Below are positions 8,940 through 20,625 of a DNA stretch of 64,000 nucleotides, one piece after another. Every line of letters starts with the position of its first letter. The stretch's first letter is position 1. The position numbers and the translations under genes are program-made. The stretch spans positions 1-64,000 of the forward strand of contig NZ_JANUDX010000004.1 in NCBI RefSeq assembly GCF_024810105.1, in the 5' to 3' direction. The notes under the pieces were generated by a model. It did no database searches, had not been told where the DNA came from, and was given only the letters and a program-made list of their open reading frames with translations. Source of the stretch: Stenotrophomonas sp. BIGb0135. GTDB lineage: Bacteria; Pseudomonadota; Gammaproteobacteria; Xanthomonadales; Xanthomonadaceae.

Positions 8940-10658
8940 ATGACCGAGATCCTGTTGATCCTGCTGGCCAGCATCGTGCTGGCCTTTCCGCTTGGGCTGT
9001 ACCTGGCCCGGGTGATGCGCGGCGCGCCGATGCGGGGCGATGCGCTGTTCGGGCTGATTGAAAAACCGCTGTACCGGCTGCTGGGGGTGAATCCCGCCCG
9101 GGGCATGTCCTGGCGCGGCTATGTGATGGCCTTCGTGCTCAGCAACGTGGTGATCGCGGTGCTGGTGCAGGCGGTCTTCATGACCCAGGCCTGGCTGCCG
9201 TTCAACCCCGACCAGATCCCCAACATGCGCTGGGACACGGCGCTGCACACGATGGTGTCGTTCCTGACCAACACCAACCAGCAGCACTACTCCGGCCAGG
9301 CGCAGCTGTCCTACTTCGCGCAGATGACCGCCATCACCGGCCTGCAGGTGGTGACGCCGATGATGGGCCTGGCGCTGGTCGTGGCCACGCTGCGTGCGCT
9401 GTTCGGCGCGCGTCCGGAGGACGTGGATGCAGAACAGGCCGCACAGCTCAGCGCGGACCGTCGCGTGGACGTGGGCAACTACTACGCCGATGTGGTGCGT
9501 TCGTGCGTGCGTTTCATGCTGCCGCTGTGCCTGCTGTGGGCGGTGCTGCTGACCAGCCAGGGCGTGCCCTCGACGCTGGCGGCCGGGCCGCAGGCGACGC
9601 CGATCGATGCGGCCGCCGGCATGGAGACGCAGAAACTGCCGCTGGGCCCGGTCGCGGCGATGGTCGCGGCCAAGCAACTGGGCACCAATGGGGGTGGCTG
9701 GTACGGCCCCAACAGTTCGATGCCGCTGGAGAACCCGACCCCGTTGTCCAACGCGCTGGAACTGATCGGCATCCTGCTGATCCCGATCGCGGTGATCTTC
9801 ATGCTGGGTGCGTTCACCGGGCGCCGGCGCCTGGCCGGGCTGGTGTTCGGCTGCATGCTGGCGATGTCCAGCGTGTCGGTGGCGGCCACGGTATGGCTGG
9901 AAGGCCATTCGGCCACGGCGGCCAGCCCGCTGCTGATGGAAGGCAAGGAAGTGCGCATCGGCGCCGATGGCACCGGCCTGTGGGCGGCGATCACCACGCA
10001 GGTGTCCAACGGCTCGGTCAACGGCATGCATGACTCGCTCAGCCCGCTGGCCGGTGCGGTGCCGATGATCAACATGCTGGTCAACGCGATCTGGGGCGGC
10101 ATCGGTTGCGGCCTGCAGCAGTTCATCGTGTACCTGCTGCTGGGCGTGTTCCTCGCCGGGCTGATGACCGGGCGCACCCCCGAGCTGCTGGGGCGCAAGC
10201 TGGAGACCCCGCAGATCCGCCTGCTGGCGCTGCTGGTGCTGCTGCAGCCGATCACCATCCTGGGCTTCACTGCGGTGACCCTGGCGATTCCGGCGATCAC
10301 CGGCACGTCCAATCCCGGCTTCCACGGCGTCAGCCAGGTGTTCTACGAGTACGTGTCGGCGTTTGCCAACAACGGCTCGGGCTTTGAAGGCCTGGGCGAT
10401 GCCACCCCGTGGTGGAACCTGAGCTGCACCCTGGTGCTGCTGCTGGGCCGCTACCCGGTGCTGATCATCCCGCTGATCGTGGCCGCGCAACTGGCCGCCA
10501 AGCGGCGGGCGCCGGAATCGGCCGGCACGTTGCAGATCGAGACCCCGACCTTCGCGCTGACCCTGATCGCGCTGATCGTCATCCTGACCGTATTGCAGTT
10601 CATGCCGGCGCTGGTATTGGGCCCGGTGGCCGACCACCTGTCGTTGACGCTGCACTGA
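8940..10658 (+). CDS. kdpA: potassium-transporting ATPase subunit A
   Basis: Inner-membrane potassium channel-like subunit of the KdpFABC pump. The 572-aa polytopic protein carries the KdpA selectivity-filter regions [11 protein letters not shown] (about 111-121), [13 protein letters not shown] (about 246-258) and NNGSGFEG (about 478-485). The ribosome site GGAG lies 6 nt before ATG 8940. It is second in the kdpFABCDE run and would be expressed when potassium is limiting. Confidence 0.97.
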   Translation: MTEILLILLASIVLAFPLGLYLARVMRGAPMRGDALFGLIEKPLYRLLGVNPARGMSWRGYVMAFVLSNVVIAVLVQAVFMTQAWLPFNPDQIPNMRWDTALHTMVSFLTNTNQQHYSGQAQLSYFAQMTAITGLQVVTPMMGLALVVATLRALFGARPEDVDAEQAAQLSADRRVDVGNYYADVVRSCVRFMLPLCLLWAVLLTSQGVPSTLAAGPQATPIDAAAGMETQKLPLGPVAAMVAAKQLGTNGGGWYGPNSSMPLENPTPLSNALELIGILLIPIAVIFMLGAFTGRRRLAGLVFGCMLAMSSVSVAATVWLEGHSATAASPLLMEGKEVRIGADGTGLWAAITTQVSNGSVNGMHDSLSPLAGAVPMINMLVNAIWGGIGCGLQQFIVYLLLGVFLAGLMTGRTPELLGRKLETPQIRLLALLVLLQPITILGFTAVTLAIPAITGTSNPGFHGVSQVFYEYVSAFANNGSGFEGLGDATPWWNLSCTLVLLLGRYPVLIIPLIVAAQLAAKRRAPESAGTLQIETPTFALTLIALIVILTVLQFMPALVLGPVADHLSLTLH

Positions 10659-10684
10659 GACCTGATGTCGTGAGTACATCTCCC

Positions 10685-12732
<2,048 letters not shown>

Positions 12733-12736
<4 letters not shown>

Positions 12737-13377
12737 ACCGCTCACTCGCAACCTCCCTGCCCCGCGCCGCGCGCGCCCCTGCCACACGCGCGGCCACCCT
12801 GCAGCAGCACGGCGCGTGGCGCCCGGCACTGGTGCTGGGCCTGGTCAGCCTGCTGCTGCTCGGCCTGGCCTATGCCCTGGCCGCCACCAGTGCCAGCCGG
12901 TTGCTGTTCCCGGCGCAGGCTGACGGCAGCCTGCTCATCCGCGATGGCCAGGTGCGCGGCTCGCAGTTGATCGCCCAGCCGTTCACCGGCGATGGCTACT
13001 TCCAGGCGCGCCCGTCGGCGGCCAACTACGACCCGATGGCCGCGGCCGGCAGCAACCTGGCCCGGACCAACCCGGCGCTGCAGGAACGCGTGCAGGCCAG
13101 CATCGCCGCGGTGGCCGTGCGCGAAGGCGTGGCCATCGCGCAGGTGCCCAGCGACCTGGTGACCCAGTCCGGCGCGGGCATGGACCCGGAGCTGTCGCCA
13201 GCGGCCGCACAGCTGCAGGTCGCCCGCGTGGCGCGCAGCCGCGGGTGGCCGGCCGAGCGCGTGGCGGCGCTGGTGCAAGCACATACGCTGGGGCCGCAAT
13301 GGGGCGTATTCGGCCAGCCGCGGGTCAACGTGATGACCCTCAACCTGGCGCTGGATGACCTCAAGGCCGCCCCGTGA
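12733..13377 (+). CDS. kdpC: potassium-transporting ATPase subunit C
   Basis: 214-aa subunit with a cytoplasmic N-terminus rich in Arg and Ala, one membrane helix (about 30-52) and a periplasmic domain. It has the KdpC signatures [32 protein letters not shown] and [17 protein letters not shown]. It stabilises the pump and aids assembly or nucleotide handling. The start codon overlaps the kdpB stop (ATGA, 4 bp). Confidence 0.96.
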
Positions 13378-13414
13378 TGCGGGGATCGCAGCGGCCGGTG
13401 CACAATCGCCACCC

Positions 13415-16075
13415 ATGAGCGACCCACGTACCCGCCAGGCCGATGCCCTGGTTGAACGCCTGCAACGCGAAGCCGGCGGCAAGCTCACCGTGTTCCTCGG
13501 TGCCGCCCCCGGCGTGGGCAAGACCTTCAGCATGCTCAGCCGCGCGCACGAACAACTGCGTCGCGGCGTGGATGTGGTCGTCGGGCTGGTGGAAACCCAC
13601 GGCCGCGCCGAGACCGCCGCGTTGCTGGAGGGCCTGCCGCAGGTGCCGCTGGTGCAGCGCGACTACCAGCAGCACGTGCTGGGCGAGATGGACCTGGACG
13701 CCGTGCTGGCGCGCCACCCCGCGCTGGTGCTGGTGGACGAGCTGGCCCACCGCAACGTGCCCGGCAGCCGCCACGAGCGCCGCTGGCAGGACGTGGAGGA
13801 ACTGCTGGAGGCCGGCATCGATGTCTGGACCACGGTCAACATCCAGCACCTGGAGAGCCTCAACGATGTGGTGATGCGCATCACCGGCGTGCGGGTGAGC
13901 GAGACCGTGCCCGATGCGGTACTCGACCGCCTGCACGACATCGTGCTGGTGGACCTGCCCCCGCGCGAGCTGATCGAGCGCCTGCAGCAGGGCAAGGTGT
14001 ACGTGCCCGAGCAGGCCGCCCAAGCCCTGCAGGCGTTCTTCTCGCCGGCCAACCTCACCGCGCTGCGCGAACTGGCCATGCAGGAAGCGGCCGATCGGGT
14101 GGACAGCAGCCTGCGCGAGACCCGCGCCGCGCGCGGCGAGGCCAACCTGCCGCTGCGCCGACGCGTGCTGGTGGCCATCGATGGCGGCGGCCAGAGCGAG
14201 TACCTGGTGCGCGTGGGCCGGCGCATCGCCGAGCGCCGCGATGCGCCGTGGACGGTGGTGACCGTGCAGGGCCGGCGCAACGACGAAGACACCCGGCGCG
14301 AGATCGACGCGGCCTTCGCCCTCGCCCGCCGCCTCGGCGGCGAGGCCGAACTGCTGCACGGATCGAGCATCGCCGACGCGCTGCTGGATCACGCCGCGCA
14401 CAACAGCGTGTCCACGCTGGTGCTGGGCCGCACCCGCGAGCGCCCGGTCGCGCGGATGCTCAACCGCACCCTCACCCAGCAATTGATCCAGCGCGGCGCG
14501 CATTACGAGATCACCATCATCGGCACCCCGCAGGCGCGCGCACGGGCACGCCGCACCGGGCTGTCGATGCCCAGCCGCAGCACCGGCCAGGACACCTTGC
14601 TGGCGCTGGGCGCCACCGCGATCGCCTGCCTGGTGGCGCTGGTGGCCGAGCGCTGGGTGGGGCTGTACGACCTGTCGATGGTGTTCATCGTGGCGGTGGT
14701 GATGGTGGCCGCGCGCAGCCGCACCAGCGCGGCGGTAATCGCCGCGGCGCTGTGCTTCCTGGCCTACAACTTCTTCTTCATCGCCCCGCGTTTCACCTTC
14801 GCCATCAGCGCGCGCCAGGGCGTGATCACCGTCTTCCTGTTCCTGGCCGCCGCGCTGGTGGCTGGCCGGCTCGCCTCGCGGCTGCGCATGCAGGTGCTGG
14901 CGTTGCGCGCCTCCAACCGGCATGCGAACGCGCGCCAGGCACTGGGCCGTCAGTTGACCCGCGCAGCCAGCAACGAAGAAGTGGCGCAGGCCGGGCGCGA
15001 AGCGCTGGAACAGGCGATGGACGCCCCGGCCTGGCTGCGCATCGGCCCGCACACCAGCACCAGCGGCAGCGCCGCGCCGGGCGAGACCGACCTGGCCGCC
15101 GCCGACTGGGCGCGCCGCCATGGCCAGCCCAGCGGCCGCTTCACCGATACCCTGGCCGGCGCGGAGTGGTGGTTCCTGCCGCTGCTGGATGGCGATGACC
15201 GCGCCATCGGCGTGGCCGGCATGCGCTTCGCGCGGAATGCGCCGCGCCTCACCCCCGAGCAGCGCCAACTGGCCGAGGCGATGGTGGACGACATCGCCCA
15301 GGCCGCGCTGCGCACGCAGCTGGTGGCCGACCTGGAAAAGGCGCACGTGAGCAACGAGACCGAGCGCCTGCGCTCGGCGCTGCTGTCGTCGGTGTCGCAC
15401 GACCTGCGCTCGCCGCTGGCGGCGATGATCGGCTCGGCCGACAGCCTGGGCAGCTATGCCGATGCGATGGACGCGCAGGACCGCCGCGCCCTGCTGGACA
15501 CCATCCTGGTGGAAGGCGAGCGGCTGGACCGCTACATCCAGAACCTGCTGGACATGACCCGGCTGGGCCACGAAGGCCTGCAGATCAACCGCGACTGGAT
15601 CGGCGTGGACGAGCTGGTCGGCTCGGCCGCACGCCGTCTGCAGCGCTACCAGCCGGAGGTGCAGCTCAAGCTGGACATCCCGGCCACGCTGGCCCCGATC
15701 TGGGTGCATCCGGCGCTGGTGGAACAGGCGGTGTTCAACGTCATGGAGAACGCGGCCAAGTTCTCCCCGCCCGGCGCGGCGGTGGAAGTGCAGGCGCGGC
15801 TGGTGGAGGGCGAGCTGCGCATCGACGTGCTGGACGCCGGCCCGGGCATCCCCGATGAGGAGCGCGCGCGCATCTTCGACATGTTCTACAGCGTGGAGCG
15901 TGGTGACCGCGGCCGGCATGGCACCGGCCTGGGGCTGACCATCTGCCAGGGCATGATCGGCGCGCACGGCGGCAGCGTGCAGGCGCTGCCGGGGCGCGAC
16001 GGACGCGGTACCCTGATCCGCATCACGCTGCCCCTGCTGCAACCGCACCCTGCCGATGACAACGACGAATCCTGA
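13415..16075 (+). CDS. kdpD: sensor histidine kinase KdpD
   Basis: Inner-membrane sensor that phosphorylates KdpE under potassium limitation or osmotic stress. The 886-aa protein has an N-terminal KdpD domain with Walker A GAAPGVGKT (29-37) and DELAHRNVPGSRH, a USP-like domain (about 245-370), four membrane helices (about 400-495), a GAF-like region, HisKA with H662 in SVSHDLRSPL, and HATPase_c with GTGLGLTIC. ATG 13415 begins MSDPRTRQADAL at the conserved start of the domain. The gap to kdpC is 37 bp; it overlaps kdpE by 20 bp. Confidence 0.96.
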   Translation: MSDPRTRQADALVERLQREAGGKLTVFLGAAPGVGKTFSMLSRAHEQLRRGVDVVVGLVETHGRAETAALLEGLPQVPLVQRDYQQHVLGEMDLDAVLARHPALVLVDELAHRNVPGSRHERRWQDVEELLEAGIDVWTTVNIQHLESLNDVVMRITGVRVSETVPDAVLDRLHDIVLVDLPPRELIERLQQGKVYVPEQAAQALQAFFSPANLTALRELAMQEAADRVDSSLRETRAARGEANLPLRRRVLVAIDGGGQSEYLVRVGRRIAERRDAPWTVVTVQGRRNDEDTRREIDAAFALARRLGGEAELLHGSSIADALLDHAAHNSVSTLVLGRTRERPVARMLNRTLTQQLIQRGAHYEITIIGTPQARARARRTGLSMPSRSTGQDTLLALGATAIACLVALVAERWVGLYDLSMVFIVAVVMVAARSRTSAAVIAAALCFLAYNFFFIAPRFTFAISARQGVITVFLFLAAALVAGRLASRLRMQVLALRASNRHANARQALGRQLTRAASNEEVAQAGREALEQAMDAPAWLRIGPHTSTSGSAAPGETDLAAADWARRHGQPSGRFTDTLAGAEWWFLPLLDGDDRAIGVAGMRFARNAPRLTPEQRQLAEAMVDDIAQAALRTQLVADLEKAHVSNETERLRSALLSSVSHDLRSPLAAMIGSADSLGSYADAMDAQDRRALLDTILVEGERLDRYIQNLLDMTRLGHEGLQINRDWIGVDELVGSAARRLQRYQPEVQLKLDIPATLAPIWVHPALVEQAVFNVMENAAKFSPPGAAVEVQARLVEGELRIDVLDAGPGIPDEERARIFDMFYSVERGDRGRHGTGLGLTICQGMIGAHGGSVQALPGRDGRGTLIRITLPLLQPHPADDNDES

Positions 16076-16775
16076 CCCCACCCAAGGCGTACCCCCGGCC
16101 CGCGTGCTGGTGATCGACGATGAAGCGCAGATCCGCCGCTTCCTCGACATCAGCCTGCGCGCGCAGGGCTACCGCGTGGTGCAGGCCGCCACCGGCCAGG
16201 CCGGGCTGGAAGCCCTGGTGAGCGAGGGCGCGGACGTGGTGATCCTGGATATCGGGCTGCCGGACATGGAAGGGCATGAGGTGCTGGCCGAGCTGCGCCA
16301 GTGGAGCCAGGTACCGGTGATCATGCTCACCGTGCGTGCCAGCGAGACCGAAAAAGTGCGGGCGCTGGACAACGGCGCCAACGACTACGTGACCAAGCCG
16401 TTCGGCACGCAGGAGCTGATGGCGCGGGTGCGCGCACTGCTGCGCTCGCGCACGGTATCCAGCGACGGGGTGCTGCCACAGTTCGACGATGGGCACCTGC
16501 ATATCGACCTGGTGCGGCGCGAGGTGCATCTGGATGGCACGCCGGTGGCCCTGACCCGCAAGGAATATGCGCTGCTGTCGCTGCTGCTGCGCAATGCCGG
16601 CCGGGTGGTGACCCAGCCGCAGATCCTGCAGGAAATATGGGGGCCGACGCACCAGGAAGACACGCATTACCTGCGCATCCTGGTGGGGAAATTGCGGCAC
16701 AAGCTGGGCGACTCGGCGCTGGATTCGCGGTACCTGTTCACCGAACCTGGCGTGGGGTTGCGGTTCAAGGGGTGA
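16056..16775 (+). CDS. kdpE: response regulator KdpE
   Basis: OmpR-family transcription factor activated by KdpD that turns on kdpFABC. The 239-aa protein has a receiver domain with acidic pocket DDE (21-23), phospho-acceptor D65 in ILDIGLPD and YVTKPF, then a C-terminal winged-helix domain (about 145-237) with LTRKEYALLSLLL. The 20-bp overlap with kdpD implies coupled translation. It is the last gene of the kdp run and is followed directly by a SMAG element and the 45-bp repeat array. Confidence 0.96.
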   Translation: MTTTNPDPTQGVPPARVLVIDDEAQIRRFLDISLRAQGYRVVQAATGQAGLEALVSEGADVVILDIGLPDMEGHEVLAELRQWSQVPVIMLTVRASETEKVRALDNGANDYVTKPFGTQELMARVRALLRSRTVSSDGVLPQFDDGHLHIDLVRREVHLDGTPVALTRKEYALLSLLLRNAGRVVTQPQILQEIWGPTHQEDTHYLRILVGKLRHKLGDSALDSRYLFTEPGVGLRFKG

Positions 16776-16784
16776 GGCGGGAGA

Positions 16785-16809
16785 GCAGCCGAGCATGGCT
16801 CGGCTCTAC
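16785..16809 (-). repeat. SMAG palindrome, left edge of the 45-bp array
   Basis: GAGCATGGCTC-core SMAG 9 bp after the kdpE stop. It and the next 40 bp recur almost unchanged at 17665-17737, so it is part of a 73-bp direct repeat bracketing the array. Confidence 0.88.
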
Positions 16810-17661
16810 CGATGCGCGGCATTGCCGGCGCGTTGCGATCAACGGTCGTAGTCCCGATGTGCGCGAATGCCTGCGCGTCGTGACCAACGGGATAATCGCG
16901 ATGTGCACCAATGCCGCGCGACACGACCAACGGTCGTAATCGCGATGTTTGCCAACGCCCGCGCGCCATGGCCAACGGGCGTAATCCCGATGCGGGCCAA
17001 TGCCCGCGCGTCGCGATCAAGGCTCGTGATCCCGATGCGTGCCAACGCCCGCGCGTTGTGGCAACGGGCGCAATCCCAGTACGGGTAAATGCCCGCGCGT
17101 CACGATCAACGGTCGTAATCTCGATGCAAGCCAACGCCGGCGCGCCATGACCAACGGTCGTAATACCGATGCGCGCCAATGCCCGCGCGACACGACCAAC
17201 GGGCGTAATCCCGATGCGTTCCAACGCCCGCGCGCCATGACCGACGGTCGTAATCTCGATGCACGCCAACGCCCGCGCGCCATGGCCAACGGGCGTAATT
17301 CCGATGCGTGCCAATGCCCACGCACCACGACCAACGGGCGTAATCCCGGTGCGCGCCAATGCCCGCGCGCCATGACCAACGGTCGTAATCTCGATGCACG
17401 CCAACGCCCGCGCGCCGCGACCAACGGGCGTAATCCCGGTGCGGGCCAACGCCCGCGCGCCATGACCAACGGTCGTAATCCCGGTGCGCGCCAATGCCCG
17501 CGCGACACGACCAACGGGTGTAATCCCGATGTGCGCCAACGCCCGCGCGCCGTGACCAACGGTCGTGATACCGATGCGCGCTAATACCCGCGCGCCGTGA
17601 CCAACTGTCGTAATACGGATGCGTGCCAATGCCCGCGCGCCATGTCCAACGATCGTGATCT
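16810..17661. repeat. array of about 19 tandem 45-bp repeats
   Basis: Each 45-bp unit contains a core like GACCAACGGTCGTAAT followed by CCGATGCG and a GCGCGC-rich half. From about 17104 to 17644 the period is exactly 45 bp; the first six units vary by one or two bases. Units tend to alternate between GGTCGT and GGGCGT forms. Because 45 is divisible by three and the unit lacks stops, several frames on both strands stay open, but substitutions hit all codon positions and no ribosome site is convincing, so I read it as non-coding. The 11-mer GACCAACGGTC is identical to one SMAG core. Function unknown. Confidence 0.9.
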
Positions 17662-17672
17662 CGGGCGGGAGG

Positions 17673-17697
17673 GCAGCCGAGCATGGCTCGGCTCTAC
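17673..17697 (-). repeat. SMAG palindrome, right edge of the 45-bp array
   Basis: GAGCATGGCTC-core SMAG inside the second copy of the 73-bp direct repeat (17665-17737; three mismatches to 16777-16849). One more partial 45-bp unit follows it. Confidence 0.88.
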
Positions 17698-17764
17698 CGA
17701 TGCGCGGCATTGCCGGCGCGTCGCGATCAACGGGCGTGACCCATCAAGACGCGCCAATTCCAAG

Positions 17765-17789
17765 GTAGAGCCGAGCCATGCTCGGCTGC
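17765..17789 (+). repeat. SMAG palindrome at the 3' end of algC
   Basis: GTAG-end element in the opposite orientation to the one at 17673, 7 bp beyond the algC stop. It could serve as the 3' hairpin of the coaBC-dut-algC transcript. Confidence 0.85.
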
Positions 17790-17796
17790 CTTTCCC

Positions 17797-20136
17797 TCAG
17801 AACCCCAGCGCCACACCCGGCAGCAGCGGCTGCAGCTGCTCGCGGAACAGGGTCTTGATGCGCTCCAGCGCAGCGTCGTCATTGGCCTCGAAGCGCAGCA
17901 CCAGCACCGGGGTGGTGTTGGAGGCGCGCAGCAGGCCCCAGCCGTCGGGGAAGTCCGCGCGCAGGCCGTCGATGGTGGCCAGGCGTGCACCGGCGAACGG
18001 CGAATCCTCCAACTGCGCGGTGGCCACGAACAGCGACACCAGCGCGTGCGGCGTGCCCGATTCCACCGGCACCTTCAGCTCCGGCGTGGACACGCTGTCG
18101 GGCAGTTCCTCGAACACCTCCGACGGGGTCTCCTCGCGCTGCGCCAGGATTTCCAGCAGGCGCGCCGCCGCGTACAGGCCATCGTCGAACCCGAACCAGC
18201 GCTCCTTGAAGAAGAAGTGCCCGCTCATCTCACCCGCCAGCTCCGCATCGGTCTCGCGCATCTTCGCCTTCATCAGCGAATGCCCGGTCTTCCACATCAG
18301 CGGGCTGCCGCCATTGCGCAGCACGTAATCGGACAGCTTGCCGCTGCACTTCACGTCGTAGATGACCAGCGCGCCCGGGTTGCGCATCAGCACGTCGGCG
18401 GCGAACAGCATCAACAGCCGGTCGGCGTAGATGATCCTGCCCTCGCGAGTGACCACGCCGAGGCGGTCGCCATCGCCGTCGAAGGCCAGGCCCAGGTCCG
18501 CGTCGAAACGCTTCACGGTCTGGATCAGGTCTTCCAGGTTGTCCGGGTCGCTCGGGTCCGGGTGGTGGTTGGGGAAGGTGCCATCCACGTCGCAGTACAG
18601 CGGAATGACCTCGGCCCCGATCGCCTCCAGCAGTGGCTGGGCCAGTTCGCCGGCCACGCCGTTGCCGGCATCGGCCACGATCTTGAGCGGGCGGTCCAGC
18701 TGCACGTCATCGGCGATGCGCTGGATGTAGTCGGCGTTGACCTGGCGCTCCTGCAGGCTGCCCGGCTCGGCAGCCACGTGCAGGTGGCCGTCGCGGATGC
18801 GCTGGTACAGCTCGGTGATGGCATCGCCGGACAGCGTCTCGCCACCCACCACGATCTTGAAACCGTTGTAGTCCGGCGGGTTGTGGCTGCCGGTCACCGC
18901 CACGCAGCTGCCCGCGCGCAGGTGGTAACTGGCGAAGTACACCACCGGCGTGGGCGCCAGCCCGATATCGATCACATCGCAACCGGCACGGCGCAGGCCT
19001 TCGATCAGCCCGGCGCTGAGCTCCGGACCGGACAGGCGGCCGTCGCGCCCCACCACGATCTCGCGCAGCCCCTGCACCTGCAGCACCGAACCGATGGCTT
19101 GGCCGATCAACGCGGCGACCTGCGGGGTGAGCTCGCGCCCGACCACGCCACGGATGTCGTACGCACGGAAAATCCCGGCCGGCACGTCCTGGCCCGGCAC
19201 GCTGGGCACCGGCGGCGGACCGCCCTCGGCCGGCGGGGGCACCACCGCCAGCGGCACCTGCTCCAGGCTCTCGCGCAGCGTGGGGCCCTCTTCCAGCTGG
19301 GTGTTGCCTGCGGCGCGACGGCGCGGCAGCGGCACCTTGCCCTTGCCGAACTGCAGCATCGCCGCGATGGCCAGCAACAGCACTGCCACCACCGCGCAGG
19401 GAATGGCCGACAGGCCCAGCGGGCCCGCGTCGACATCCGGCACGGCCGCCGCCAGGCGCAGCCCACTCTTGCCGATCGGGCGGGCCAGTGCCTCGGCGCC
19501 ATCGCCGAGCGACGTGGTGCCCTGCTCGATGATGTTGTGATTGCCCTGGCGCAGCGCCAGGTAGCCGGCCTCGGGCACGCGCACCTTGTCGAAGGTGGCG
19601 GTGAGGCGCAGCAACGGCTGGCGCACGTAGATCAGCGCCGGCCCCTGGGTGCCCAGCACCACCGGTGCCGCCAGGCCCAGGCGCTGGCCGCCGGCATCGC
19701 GGACCACGCGGGCCACCACGGTGTCTTCGGCATTGGCCGCTTCCAGCAGGGCCAACCGCGAATAGCCGAAGGCCTTCGGGTCGGCATACGCCTCATCCAG
19801 CGTGGCGGCCACCACCTGCACCTCCTCGGTGCCCGGCCAGCCTTCACGAATGGCCACGGCGGTGGCCTCGGCATCGCCGCTGGCCAGCGCCGCGGTGACC
19901 CGCTCGCTCTTCACCAGCTTGGCCAGCTGCGCCACCTGGCCGTTCAGCGCGGTCTGCACCCCGGACACGATCTGGTCACGCGATTCCTCCAGTGACCCGC
20001 CGACCGACGCCTGCCGCCACTGGTTCACCGCACTCCAGCCAAACCATCCGCCCAGCAGCACCAGCATTCCCACCAGCAATGGGCCGGTGCGCTTGCTTGC
20101 CAGCCGCGGTTGGCCTTCCGCCGTTGCCTTGCTCAT
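17797..20136 (-). CDS. algC: phosphomannomutase/phosphoglucomutase with membrane-anchored N-terminal extension
   Basis: Interconverts mannose- or glucose-6-phosphate and the 1-phosphates needed for LPS and exopolysaccharide precursors. The 779-aa protein has about 310 extra N-terminal residues with membrane segments near 22-42 and 235-255 around a periplasmic-type domain. The alpha-D-phosphohexomutase follows: YDIRG near 329, phosphoserine S417 in TGSHNPPDYNG, and the metal loop DGDGDR. Start ATG 20136 follows GGGGGAA; a GTG two codons upstream is possible. It lies 15 bp after dut, in the dfp-dut-algC order also known from Pseudomonas. The catalytic part is certain; the role of the extension is unknown. 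Confidence 0.93.
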   Translation of the reverse strand: MSKATAEGQPRLASKRTGPLLVGMLVLLGGWFGWSAVNQWRQASVGGSLEESRDQIVSGVQTALNGQVAQLAKLVKSERVTAALASGDAEATAVAIREGWPGTEEVQVVAATLDEAYADPKAFGYSRLALLEAANAEDTVVARVVRDAGGQRLGLAAPVVLGTQGPALIYVRQPLLRLTATFDKVRVPEAGYLALRQGNHNIIEQGTTSLGDGAEALARPIGKSGLRLAAAVPDVDAGPLGLSAIPCAVVAVLLLAIAAMLQFGKGKVPLPRRRAAGNTQLEEGPTLRESLEQVPLAVVPPPAEGGPPPVPSVPGQDVPAGIFRAYDIRGVVGRELTPQVAALIGQAIGSVLQVQGLREIVVGRDGRLSGPELSAGLIEGLRRAGCDVIDIGLAPTPVVYFASYHLRAGSCVAVTGSHNPPDYNGFKIVVGGETLSGDAITELYQRIRDGHLHVAAEPGSLQERQVNADYIQRIADDVQLDRPLKIVADAGNGVAGELAQPLLEAIGAEVIPLYCDVDGTFPNHHPDPSDPDNLEDLIQTVKRFDADLGLAFDGDGDRLGVVTREGRIIYADRLLMLFAADVLMRNPGALVIYDVKCSGKLSDYVLRNGGSPLMWKTGHSLMKAKMRETDAELAGEMSGHFFFKERWFGFDDGLYAAARLLEILAQREETPSEVFEELPDSVSTPELKVPVESGTPHALVSLFVATAQLEDSPFAGARLATIDGLRADFPDGWGLLRASNTTPVLVLRFEANDDAALERIKTLFREQLQPLLPGVALGF

Positions 20137-20151
20137 GAACACTTCCCCCTG

Positions 20152-20625
20152 TCAGCGCACCCCGGTATGGCCGAATCCACCCGTTCCCCTGGCGCTGTCG
20201 GTGAAAGTATCCACTACCTGCAGGCCCACGCGTGCAATCGGCAGCACAACCAGCTGCGCGATGCGGTCGCCCGGCTGCAGCGTGAAGGGCTCGCGGCCAC
20301 GGTTCCACGCGCTGATCAGCAGCGGGCCCTGGTAATCGGCGTCGATCAGCCCGGTGCCGTTGCCCAGCACGATGCCGTGGCGATGGCCCAGCCCCGAGCG
20401 CGGCAGCACCACGGCGGCCAGGTTCGGGTCGGCGATATGGATGGCGATACCGCTGGGAATCAGCGCCGTATCGCCCGGCTGCAGGGTCAGCTCGGTTTCC
20501 AGCGCCGCGCGCAGGTCCAGCCCGGCGCTGTGCTCGGTGGCATAGGCCGGCAGCGGCCAGGTATCGCCGAAGCGCGGGTCGAGCAGCTTGACCTGCAACG
20601 GCTGAAGGGGGGAATCAACGCTCAT
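20152..20625 (-). CDS. dut: dUTP pyrophosphatase
   Basis: Hydrolyses dUTP to dUMP, keeping uracil out of DNA and feeding thymidylate synthesis. The 157-aa trimeric dUTPase type has its motifs in order: AGLDLRA (about 34-40), [10 protein letters not shown] (about 75-84), [13 protein letters not shown] (about 87-99), [10 protein letters not shown] (about 118-127) and the C-terminal arm [10 protein letters not shown]. The start overlaps the coaBC stop by 4 bp. Confidence 0.97.
   Translation of the reverse strand: MSVDSPLQPLQVKLLDPRFGDTWPLPAYATEHSAGLDLRAALETELTLQPGDTALIPSGIAIHIADPNLAAVVLPRSGLGHRHGIVLGNGTGLIDADYQGPLLISAWNRGREPFTLQPGDRIAQLVVLPIARVGLQVVDTFTDSARGTGGFGHTGVR

Noticed and set aside
13361..16150. 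929-codon minus-strand open frame opposite kdpD
   Set aside because: His/Gln/Arg-rich shadow translation; kdpD on the plus strand has all expected domains.
16810..17661. CRISPR array
   Set aside because: Units are contiguous 45-bp tandem copies with no unique spacers, and no cas genes are nearby.
16667..17710. Long open frames (347 codons minus; 181 codons plus) across the 45-bp array as a repeat protein
   Set aside because: Open frames on both strands follow from a stop-free unit divisible by three. Variation falls in all codon positions and no start has a convincing ribosome site.
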